Assembly: GCA_009995705.1 (NCBI GenBank)
Contig: JAADBR010000028.1
Location: forward strand, 1-36,537
Reading direction: 5' to 3'
DNA length: 36,537 bases
Source of the DNA: Microcystis aeruginosa W13-11
GTDB taxonomy: Bacteria > Cyanobacteriota > Cyanobacteriia > Cyanobacteriales > Microcystaceae
The first letter of the stretch is position 1, and every line of letters begins with the position of its first letter. Position numbers and translations under genes: made by a program. The notes below the pieces were generated by a model that saw nothing but the letters and a program-made list of their open reading frames with translations, made no database searches and was not told the DNA's origin. Shown here piece by piece: positions 25,798-33,526 of this stretch.

Positions 25798-26171
25798 TGT
25801 CCCCAGAAGATGACAAAGTGGTTAATTTTCTGCGTCGCTATCGTCCATCGCTGCCACCTCGACCGATGGATGAAGAAAAACAGTTAATGCAAATGATTAG
25901 GGAAGAAAAGCCAGTAAATTTTCCCAAATTGCCGCCTTTATTGGGGTGGATAACTGGTATTACTGCCTTATCTGTGCTGATTTTTGCTTCCTATCGTTGG
26001 TCTGATCCTCATCCACAACTGGGCCAAATTTCTGACGAGCAGTTAGAAGCTTTTTTAGTGGAGAGTTGGAACCATAGCATCGCTCCACCGATTGCTGCTT
26101 CTAGCGTTTATAGTTCCTCTTGGATGAGCTTCAACGAGCCTCAACTCACCTATTCTACCTATAATCCTTAA
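25797..26171 (+). CDS. Single-pass membrane protein, probable anti-sigma factor
   Basis: This 124-residue protein has a charged cytosolic N-terminus (1-45), one TM helix (about 47-67, LPPLLGWITGITALSVLIFAS) and an extracytoplasmic tail rich in Ser, Tyr and Trp. It overlaps the ECF sigma gene by one base, the standard arrangement for a cognate anti-sigma factor. It lacks the H-x3-C-x2-C zinc motif of ZAS-type anti-sigmas, so it would be a non-canonical type, as in the SigG-associated anti-sigma of Synechocystis. The tail is short for a sensor domain. Function is inferred from context and topology. Confidence 0.75.
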   Translation: MSPEDDKVVNFLRRYRPSLPPRPMDEEKQLMQMIREEKPVNFPKLPPLLGWITGITALSVLIFASYRWSDPHPQLGQISDEQLEAFLVESWNHSIAPPIAASSVYSSSWMSFNEPQLTYSTYNP

Positions 26172-26191
26172 TTTCTTTGTCAAGGTCAATT

Positions 26192-26692
26192 ATGTACTTT
26201 TCTACTGTCTCGATTCTCGGCCCAACCATGGCTTTAACTCTGGCCGCTAACCTAGTCCCCACTGCCACTGTGCTATCCTATCCCCAAGATCGTCTATTTA
26301 TTGCTCAAACTAGCTCTCCCCAGCGTCCTGAAAATCGTCCCCGTGGGATGGATAATTCTAGAGAAAGACTAATTGAACAATTGAACCTTACCGATGAGCA
26401 AAAGTCGAAAGTTGCCGCTATTCGTCAGAAATATCAGGAAAAAACCAAACAGTTGCGAGAAACCCTGAGAAGCAACGAACAAGAATTAAATAGTTTATTA
26501 TCGAATAATGCCTCTGATCTAGATATTCGTGCTAAACATCAGCAAATCTCTCGGAATCGCCAAGAAATGAGTAACCTGCAATTTGAAAGTTTTTTAGAAA
26601 TTCGTCAAGTCTTAACTCCCGCTCAAAGAAGGGAATTTTCCCAGTTAATGCAGGAACGTCGCGCTAATTCCCGCAATCGCGGACAACGATAA
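26192..26692 (+). CDS. Exported Spy/CpxP-like LTxxQ protein
   Basis: The ATG at 26192 gives 166 residues with a cleavable-looking signal peptide (hydrophobic about 5-25, followed by polar SYPQDRL). An upstream TTG frame has no ribosome site; caAGG precedes the ATG. The mature part is a basic, Gln/Arg-rich helical protein with two LTxxQ motifs, LTDEQ and LTPAQ, separated by about 80 residues. This is the Spy/CpxP signature of periplasmic chaperones and envelope-stress sensors. It follows the sigma and anti-sigma genes by about 20 bases, so it is probably part of the same operon and may modulate that sigma system. A direct role as regulator is an inference. Confidence 0.82.
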   Translation: MYFSTVSILGPTMALTLAANLVPTATVLSYPQDRLFIAQTSSPQRPENRPRGMDNSRERLIEQLNLTDEQKSKVAAIRQKYQEKTKQLRETLRSNEQELNSLLSNNASDLDIRAKHQQISRNRQEMSNLQFESFLEIRQVLTPAQRREFSQLMQERRANSRNRGQR

Positions 26693-26747
26693 TTCTCATC
26701 AGTGCGGATTAAGATCGAGTTTGATGGCGATACATTAGAAAAACGGA

Positions 26748-26772
26748 AAGGATGGGCAAGTAACCCATCCTT
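26748..26772. terminator. Hairpin between convergent genes
   Basis: AAGGATGGG (26748-26756) pairs with CCCATCCTT (26764-26772) over a 7-base loop. The minus-strand side continues into TCCGTTTTT, fitting termination of sqdB; the plus side has few Ts. It lies between the Spy-like and sqdB stops. Confidence 0.7.
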
Positions 26773-26793
26773 AACTTATCATTGACCAATAAA

Positions 26794-28270
<1,477 letters not shown>

Positions 28271-30121
28271 ATGCGTTGGCAAGCTCGGCAAAAATCTTCG
28301 TTTCCCTTGTTTCCCCTATACGGATTTTTGGCATTTATCGTCACTTGTCTGATTATTTGGGCAATTTCTCTCTATCCTCGTTCTAATGCTCTGGTGGGGG
28401 GTGATTATCTCCCCGCACCTTTTAGGGAGTTTCAACCGGAATGCGCGGATTATGTTCTAGAAAATAGTTCTTTTAAGGATATATCGAGAGTTTTTGATTG
28501 TAAAACCTATAAAAACATCTCTGATCGAGTGATTCTACCCCTATCTCTCCAAAAAAACGATATTAGTCTCGATAATTGGCCAAATAACTCGGCAACAGCG
28601 ATCAAATTAGCACCCTGGCCAGAAATTCATCCCCGCGCTCAAGGGACAAAAGTGCCTATCTTAATGTATCACGACATTTTACCAAAAAAAGAGGTATTTT
28701 TTGACGTTACTCCCGCCGAATTAGAGGCCCATTTTCAATTTTTGCAGGAAATCGGGGCAACTCCTATCAGTATCGATTGGTTAATTTCCCATCTGCGGAC
28801 AGGGATACCCCTTCCCGCTAAACCGGTTTTATTGACTTTTGATGATGGTTATGGGGGACATTACCAGTATGTCTATCCTTTATTGAGAAAATATGGCTAT
28901 CCTGCCGTTTTCTCGATTTATATCAATAAAATGGCTCAAAAAACTGGTAGAACCAGTGTCACTTGGCAACAACTCCAGGAAATGGCCGCCGATCCTCTAG
29001 TACAAATTGTCTCCCATAGTGTTAGTCATCCCCAGGATTTAAGATTATTGTCCGATGCAGATTTGGAGCAGGAAGTCAAGCAATCGAAACAAATCTTAGA
29101 AAAAGAATTGGGCATTCCGATTAATTATTTCACCTATCCGGGAGGGAAGGCAGATGATCGAGTGAAGGAATTCGTCAAAAAAGCGGGTTATCGGGCGGCT
29201 TTATCGATGAATGACCTCGATGAGCATTTTGCTGGACAATCCCCCAATTTACTCACGATTGGACGCTTTGGGCAATCGCGCACGCGAGAAGTTGTACCGC
29301 AAGCTTGGGGGGGTGATCCCTTACCCCGTACCGATGGCGGTTTTAACTTTGCCACCACCATCCAAAAACGGGAAGTGGAATTCCCAACAAATACACTTGT
29401 ATTAATTAGTGGCGGGATTCCCAAAACCATCCACGCTGATAGTCGTTATCAAGTGGAGGAAATTATCGCCAATACAGAAGCGATCGCGGCTGTAGATGGC
29501 GGTTTTTTCTCTCTCAAGGAATTAGACTCCAATCAGATGATCGGGCCGGTTTTAAGCCAAAATGGTGGCTTTATCCCGGGATATGAGGGAGAAATCGGCA
29601 AGTTAGAGGGTCGTCCTTTAGTAATCATTACCGATCAATGGGTGCGTTATCTTCCCTTTGATCCTGCTCGTCATAACACCCTAGAAGGAATTGCAGCGGA
29701 GGCTAGAAGTGATCTCAAGGTTACGGATGCTTTTGTCGCGGCCGCTTGGTTAGTCAAAGAAGGACAACCACAACCGCGAGAATCCTTTGGTACACTTTAC
29801 GGTTTTGATGCCCAGCGTCATCGGGCTTTTTGGGGGATTAATCAGGCAGGACAGCCAGTTATCGGGGTTTCCAGAGGACCGATCGATTCCATGGCTTTGG
29901 GAGAGTTATTAGTACAGGCAGGTTTTCGGGACGCAGTGATGTTGGATTCGGGAGCAAGTACCTCCCTCGCTTATCAAGGTCAATCGCAAGTGCATTATAC
30001 TCCCCGTCCCGTTCCCCACGTTGTCGCTTTATTTCCCCCCACAGAAACCTATATTGTTCCCATTAGTCATGTGGGGATTCCCTGCCTAATTTTCGCCGAT
30101 TCCTGTACATCGGGAGGTTAG
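28271..30121 (+). CDS. Polysaccharide deacetylase fused to phosphodiester glycosidase
   Basis: This 616-residue protein has an N-terminal TM anchor (about 12-33), then a NodB-type deacetylase domain (about 125-345) with the catalytic TFDDG (D191, D192), the metal ligands H249 and H253 in SHSVSH, and TYPGG (288-292). It continues into a phosphodiester glycosidase (NAGPA, PF09992) domain (about 370-600) with AAVDGGFF (406-413) and GVSRGPIDSMALGELL plus LDSGASTSLAYQG. The fused enzyme would act on extracytoplasmic glycans, removing N-acetyl groups and cleaving sugar phosphodiesters. The ATG at 28271 is preferred over an in-frame TTG at 28262. It lies near the polysaccharide genes but is separated by sqdB. 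Confidence 0.85.
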   Translation: MRWQARQKSSFPLFPLYGFLAFIVTCLIIWAISLYPRSNALVGGDYLPAPFREFQPECADYVLENSSFKDISRVFDCKTYKNISDRVILPLSLQKNDISLDNWPNNSATAIKLAPWPEIHPRAQGTKVPILMYHDILPKKEVFFDVTPAELEAHFQFLQEIGATPISIDWLISHLRTGIPLPAKPVLLTFDDGYGGHYQYVYPLLRKYGYPAVFSIYINKMAQKTGRTSVTWQQLQEMAADPLVQIVSHSVSHPQDLRLLSDADLEQEVKQSKQILEKELGIPINYFTYPGGKADDRVKEFVKKAGYRAALSMNDLDEHFAGQSPNLLTIGRFGQSRTREVVPQAWGGDPLPRTDGGFNFATTIQKREVEFPTNTLVLISGGIPKTIHADSRYQVEEIIANTEAIAAVDGGFFSLKELDSNQMIGPVLSQNGGFIPGYEGEIGKLEGRPLVIITDQWVRYLPFDPARHNTLEGIAAEARSDLKVTDAFVAAAWLVKEGQPQPRESFGTLYGFDAQRHRAFWGINQAGQPVIGVSRGPIDSMALGELLVQAGFRDAVMLDSGASTSLAYQGQSQVHYTPRPVPHVVALFPPTETYIVPISHVGIPCLIFADSCTSGG

Positions 30122-30236
30122 GGGACAAAAACTTATTAACCAGAAAACGGCTGAAGCGGCGGTTTGGTTGATTCCAGCCACACCCATCTCCTTTTTGATT
30201 ACTTAAAGTTACCCATAAGGAGATTTTGGAAACCTC

Positions 30237-30473
30237 ATGACAGCATTAGATAAATACACGAAAGGCTTGCTTGCGATCGTTCTGACAGTGATTGTCGGAA
30301 ATGCTATCTACGAATTTATTATCGATGAAATTGTTTGTGCCGGGAACCAACAGCTTCAGGAGAATTTGTGCGAACTTAATAAAAGCTCACAAATGCTCGA
30401 TAAGTTACAGGGAAAAACCCTAACCGAAAACCCAGAAGCGCGCCATGCTTGTTGGTGCGCTTCCCGTACTTAA
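30237..30473 (+). CDS. Small single-pass protein of unknown function
   Basis: This 78-residue protein begins MTALDKYTKGLLAIVLTVIVGNAIYEFII, a pattern seen in short cyanobacterial hypothetical proteins with one N-terminal membrane segment. The rest is polar, with three late Cys residues. A clear AAGGAGA lies about 14 bases before the ATG, further than ideal. The last codons overlap a palindrome (GAAGCGC with GCGCTTC, 30435-30463), so the C-terminus may have been recoded by a repeat. I cannot name a function. Confidence 0.6.
   Translation: MTALDKYTKGLLAIVLTVIVGNAIYEFIIDEIVCAGNQQLQENLCELNKSSQMLDKLQGKTLTENPEARHACWCASRT
30435..30463. repeat. Palindrome at the end of the small TM gene
   Basis: GAAGCGCGCC pairs with GGTGCGCTTC over a 9-base loop, with one G-T mismatch. 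It covers the last residues of the upstream gene and could act as a transcript-end hairpin or be an inserted repeat. Confidence 0.6.
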
Positions 30474-30506
30474 ATAAATGCCATACACTAGCAAACTCAT
30501 AGATGG

Positions 30507-30806
30507 TCAAGGATTCCCAGAAAAGAAAGAGCGCCACGATGCCGTAGCGGTCGGCTTCGCCGCGCCATAGGCGACCGCCCCTCCTAAAAGAATTATTAAC
30601 GTCCAGACCTGATTTTTCTGGGTTCCCTCAACCTTTTCGAGCCTTCTATCCATCCCATCGACTTTCTCAGTCAGTTTAGCTTGTCCCACCTCTAACTTAG
30701 TTAGCCGTTCGTCAATTTTGTCGATTTTGTGGCTAACTTCCTTAATACTGTCTTTGATTTCCTTGAGAACAGCTTCTAGGGAATAGGTAACGGTTTCGTT
30801 AGACAT
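30507..30806 (-). CDS. Coiled-coil plus TM protein, possible partner of the Panacea antitoxin
   Basis: This 99-residue protein has a long amphipathic coiled coil (about 8-65: LKEIKDSIKEVSHKIDKIDE, then LEVGQAKLTEKVDGMDRRL) followed by a short hydrophobic segment (QVWTLIILLGGAVAYGAA). This is the layout of XhlA/hemolysin-like small proteins. Its last 20 residues come from an inserted repeat (30547-30578). It is 144 bases downstream of the Panacea gene on the same strand, with a terminator and an IS-like end between. A toxin role is conceivable because some Panacea partners act on membranes. The alternative is an unrelated conserved coiled-coil protein common in cyanobacteria. Its minus-strand start is preceded by AAGTGTCAAAAA. 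Confidence 0.6.
   Translation of the reverse strand: MSNETVTYSLEAVLKEIKDSIKEVSHKIDKIDERLTKLEVGQAKLTEKVDGMDRRLEKVEGTQKNQVWTLIILLGGAVAYGAAKPTATASWRSFFSGNP
30547..30578. repeat. Palindromic repeat inside a coding region
   Basis: GCGGTCG (30547-30553) pairs with CGACCGC (30572-30578) around a GC-rich loop containing a second small hairpin. It is far more GC-rich than its surroundings and resembles dispersed cyanobacterial palindromes. It encodes the end of the coiled-coil/TM protein. Confidence 0.7.
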
Positions 30807-30818
30807 TTTGGTAAAATC

Positions 30819-30860
30819 TTTTTGACACTTCCCGCTCTAAAAAGACGGGGATTCTTGGTT
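30819..30860 (-). mobile_element. IS200/IS605-type end relic
   Basis: TTTGACACTTCCCG CTCTAAA and then GACGGGGATTCTTGG form a CCCG/CGGG hairpin in the style of the imperfect-palindromic ends of IS200/IS605 elements. No TnpA or TnpB is nearby, so this would be a solo remnant. A similar TTGACACCCCC--TCTAAAGGG occurs at 25167-25190. Confidence 0.45.
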
Positions 30861-30922
30861 CACAGAGATTACTTGCTTAGACAGAATTGCTTCTGAAGTT
30901 GACAACCCATAAATTAAAAGTC

Positions 30923-30949
30923 GCCCGACCCTACACTAAAGGGCGGGGC
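30923..30949 (-). terminator. Terminator of the Panacea gene
   Basis: GCCCGACCCT (30923-30932) pairs, with two mismatches, with AGGGCGGGGC (30940-30949). On the minus strand it directly follows the stop codon and leads into CTTTTAATTT. Confidence 0.65.
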
Positions 30950-30950
30950 T

Positions 30951-31517
30951 TTAACCCAAAATTTTTGGTAAAGCTCCATCTAAATAGGCTTCTCGCTGGG
31001 CTTCTTGGCTAATATCTTCGATTTCCTCCTCCGTTTTACCCATAAATCGCAAAACATCCTCCACTAAAATTGGGATAGCCGAACCATGGGGATTCTTCCA
31101 TTCTGGCAGATCGTGAGTCCATTCGGCTACATGAAAGGAATCGAGATGGCCAAAAGTGTTGTAAACCTGTTTAAGAATCATTTCTTCCTGTTCACAGAGT
31201 TCTTCATTGCCGGGATATTGCAGCAGGTCAACATAATTAGAATCCCGAGGAGAAATATATTTCGACCACAGGGGTAAGGCAGAGTCCACGGGTTGTCCTT
31301 TAATCAAATCATAAACGCCCCTGAGAACCGGCCCATAATCCATTGATACATATCTATCCCCAGTAATTGGTTGATCCATGGTTTTTAAAGCAAGACGGTC
31401 AGCTATATAGAGCATTTTCAGCAACCCTAAACACTTCATCGGTTTGCCGTGTAGCTTTAAGAGTATAGCAGCGGCTTCCACTGCTTTCTCTGGATGAAAC
31501 CGAAATTTGATCGTCAT
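30951..31517 (-). CDS. panA: Panacea-domain antitoxin (SocA-like)
   Basis: This 188-residue protein matches the Panacea/DUF4065 family. Characteristic blocks are KCLGLLKMLYIADRLALKTMDQPITGDRYVSMDYGPVLRGVYDLI near residues 28-74 and the later FHVAEWTHDLPEWKNPHG. Panacea domains are promiscuous antitoxins that neutralise unrelated toxins encoded next to them; SocA of Caulobacter is a specialised member. The neighbouring candidates are the coiled-coil/TM gene downstream (30507-30806) and, divergent, gloB. Two 11-base direct repeats (31540-31561) lie just upstream and may form an operator. No strong ribosome site is seen. Domain assignment is good; the partner is unproven. Confidence 0.85.
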   Translation of the reverse strand: MTIKFRFHPEKAVEAAAILLKLHGKPMKCLGLLKMLYIADRLALKTMDQPITGDRYVSMDYGPVLRGVYDLIKGQPVDSALPLWSKYISPRDSNYVDLLQYPGNEELCEQEEMILKQVYNTFGHLDSFHVAEWTHDLPEWKNPHGSAIPILVEDVLRFMGKTEEEIEDISQEAQREAYLDGALPKILG

Positions 31518-31539
31518 AACTACTATAAATTCACTGCTT

Positions 31540-31561
31540 TTTTATGACACTTTTATGACAC
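31540..31561 (-). promoter_or_regulatory. Tandem 11-base repeats, possible operator of panA
   Basis: TTTTATGACAC occurs twice in direct tandem (31540-31550 and 31551-31561), with a partial third copy (TTTTAT) after it. They lie 23 bases upstream of the panA ATG, where an autorepressor would bind. A related TTTTTGACACTT precedes the 30507-30806 gene. Confidence 0.4.
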
Positions 31562-31691
31562 TTTTATTATAGTTATTATTCTACATCGGCCACATTTAAG
31601 ATTTTGTCCCAGTGGTTGAGGCTTCTAGTCTGATTTCTAAAAGATGCTGCCATAGGTATGATCGAGTTAAACCTTAGCCCAAGATTCTACC

Positions 31692-32465
31692 ATGGAGATC
31701 GAACGTCTTAACGCCCTTTCCGATAATTATATTTTTCTCCTCTATGATCGCGCACAAAAAATTGCGGCTGTGGTGGATCCGGCCGAACCTGAACCGGTTT
31801 TCAGGCGATTAGAGGCTTTACAGGTGGATTTAGTCGCTATTTTCAATACCCATCACCACGGCGACCATGTGGGGGCTAATCAGGCTTTAATTAATCGTTA
31901 TCCCCATCTTTGTGTTTATGGGGGAAAGGAGGATCGCGGTCGCATTCCGGGGCAGCAGCTGTTTTTAGAGGAGGGGGATCGGGTGGAATTTGCCGGTCGC
32001 TCGGCCGAGGTTTTCTTTGTCCCCGGCCACACTCGCGCTCATATTGCCTACTATTTTCCCCCAGTTAACCCCGGAGATTACGGCGAGTTATTCTGTGGTG
32101 ATACCTTGTTTTCTGGGGGTTGTGGTCGTTTATTTGAGGGAACACCGGGGCAAATGGTGGCTTCTTTAACTAAATTGCGATCGCTTCCTGACCAGACTAG
32201 GGTTTGGTGCGCTCACGAATATACGTTAAATAATTTAAAGTTTGCCTTGACAGTTGACCCTAATAATGCTGCTCTGCAACAGCGTTATCGGGAAGTGGAG
32301 AAAGATCGCGCTGAAGATCTTCCCACGATTCCGGCAATTTTGGGGACGGAAAAGCTGACTAATCCTTTTTTGCGTTGGGATAGTCCCGCTTTGGCAATGA
32401 CCATGGATAGCAACGAACCAGTACAAGTATTTGCACGGCTGCGGGGGAAAAAAGATAATTTTTAG
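31692..32465 (+). CDS. gloB: Hydroxyacylglutathione hydrolase (glyoxalase II)
   Basis: GloB hydrolyses S-lactoylglutathione to lactate and glutathione, completing methylglyoxal detoxification. The 257-residue metallo-beta-lactamase-fold enzyme has the binuclear metal motif THHHGDH (53-59), H113 in PGHT, D137 in [17 protein letters not shown] and H175 in WCAHEYT. The C-terminal helical substrate domain ends with LRWD-like [11 protein letters not shown]. It is monocistronic, divergent from panA with a 174-base gap, and followed by the MITE-like element. Confidence 0.95.
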   Translation: MEIERLNALSDNYIFLLYDRAQKIAAVVDPAEPEPVFRRLEALQVDLVAIFNTHHHGDHVGANQALINRYPHLCVYGGKEDRGRIPGQQLFLEEGDRVEFAGRSAEVFFVPGHTRAHIAYYFPPVNPGDYGELFCGDTLFSGGCGRLFEGTPGQMVASLTKLRSLPDQTRVWCAHEYTLNNLKFALTVDPNNAALQQRYREVEKDRAEDLPTIPAILGTEKLTNPFLRWDSPALAMTMDSNEPVQVFARLRGKKDNF

Positions 32466-32474
32466 GAGTGGTTA

Positions 32475-32744
32475 GGGTTTGCTGAATAAGCTTGTTGGTG
32501 GGGTGTGGGGTGTAGGGTGTGAGAAAAAGTCCCTGAAATTTCCCCCTGATCACTCCCATATCTGGTACTTTTTGATTGACAAAAAGTCTAAAAGTCTTAC
32601 CCAACAAGGTTTTTAGATTTAAGTGGCTGGTTATAATTAAATTAAAAATGGATTTTAGGTTCGATCCCCCCTGCCCCCCTTAGTCCCCCCTTAATAAGGG
32701 GGCATCTGATAATTTTTAACGCCTACCTACTTATTCAGCCAGCC
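32475..32744. mobile_element. MITE-like element, about 270 bp
   Basis: The ends are imperfect inverted repeats, GGTTTGCTGAATAAG (32476-32490) and CTTATTCAGCCAGCC (32730-32744), each sharing the GCTGAATAAG core. They are flanked by TTA (32472-32474 and 32745-32747), consistent with a 3-bp target duplication. Inside are GGGGTGT heptamers and CCCCCTTA-type hairpins, but no open frame of note. It lies between gloB and the DUF4914 pseudogene. Confidence 0.6.
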
Positions 32745-32748
32745 TTAA

Positions 32749-33356
32749 TCAGTCTTCATCACTGATGATCGGGTAGGGAATCAGTCGTTCGTAATCTTCT
32801 AAACTGGCATCGGAGAGGCAGCAGTCAATAATTGTTTTTACCCAGAGGATCGAGGTTTGAGAAATTGCCGAAGTTGGCCGGCAAAAAATTCTTTAAGAAT
32901 CGTAGTCCCCCACTCAAAGGCCTCATTTCCCACTTCTGGTTGCAGGTTGACACGGAAAAACCAGTTACCGATAGTTTGCCCCTCAACCATCATCGAGCGG
33001 AAGGTGTAACCGAGCAAGGGACAACGGGAGGGAACAACCTGTTGGCGAGAAAACTTTTCGCCACCCCGACGGGCTAGATATTCCCGTGCGATCCACTAAG
33101 GCATGAATCCCACTTCCCAAGCACCAATGTACTGATTGGGACAGAGGGTGTAACGAACTTTGGGGGTGGTGAGAATTTGTTGCAAAATCAGATTAGCTTG
33201 AATCACCGGCCGTCCAGTGGCAAAGGGCCAGTAAGAGCCAACCCCTTCGGAACCCATCCCCTCCTTCTCGACGATACTGGGATTGGCATGACCGCGAGGA
33301 GCAACTAACGGCCACAACCAAGCCAAGGCGGAAGGGGTAGGGTGGATTGACAGCAA
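32749..33356 (-). pseudogene. DUF4914 C-terminal remnant, with nonsense and frameshift mutations
   Basis: The minus strand encodes [18 protein letters not shown] and [19 protein letters not shown], which resemble the C-terminal third of DUF4914 (about 600 residues). A TAG after EVGFMP (about 33096-33098) stands where a Q/W-x-A-REYLARRGG block continues in frame, so CAG to TAG is likely. Later the frame breaks near LRQFLKP, where homologues read LDPLGK; shifts of about one base in the CTCGATCC and A5 regions recover IIDCCLSDASLEDYERLIPYP and the stop at 32749. The N-terminal two thirds are missing. The gene is clearly decayed. The original function is unknown. Confidence 0.8.
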
Positions 33357-33464
33357 TTCTCATTTCAAAAAGTAACAATTTATACAGACAGAAAAAGAGA
33401 TTTAACAGGTGGCAAAATCGCGATCGCCAATCAGTGTTGGACGGGTGTAATTTCAGCTATTCAG

Positions 33465-33492
33465 GTAGGGTTGATTCATGAATCAACCCTAC
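33465..33492. repeat. Perfect 28-base palindrome
   Basis: A 14-base half (GTAGGGTTGATTCA) is followed directly by its complement. It is 35 bases beyond the adhE stop and could act as a transcript end, but no T run follows. Confidence 0.85.
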
Positions 33493-33526
33493 TAGGAAGT
33501 GGGGGGATCCAAGGCAAAATCGATCT

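Noticed and set aside
32832..33077. 81-residue + strand frame in the DUF4914 region
   Set aside because: Antisense to the DUF4914 remnant, which has clear family-like sequence in the opposite direction.
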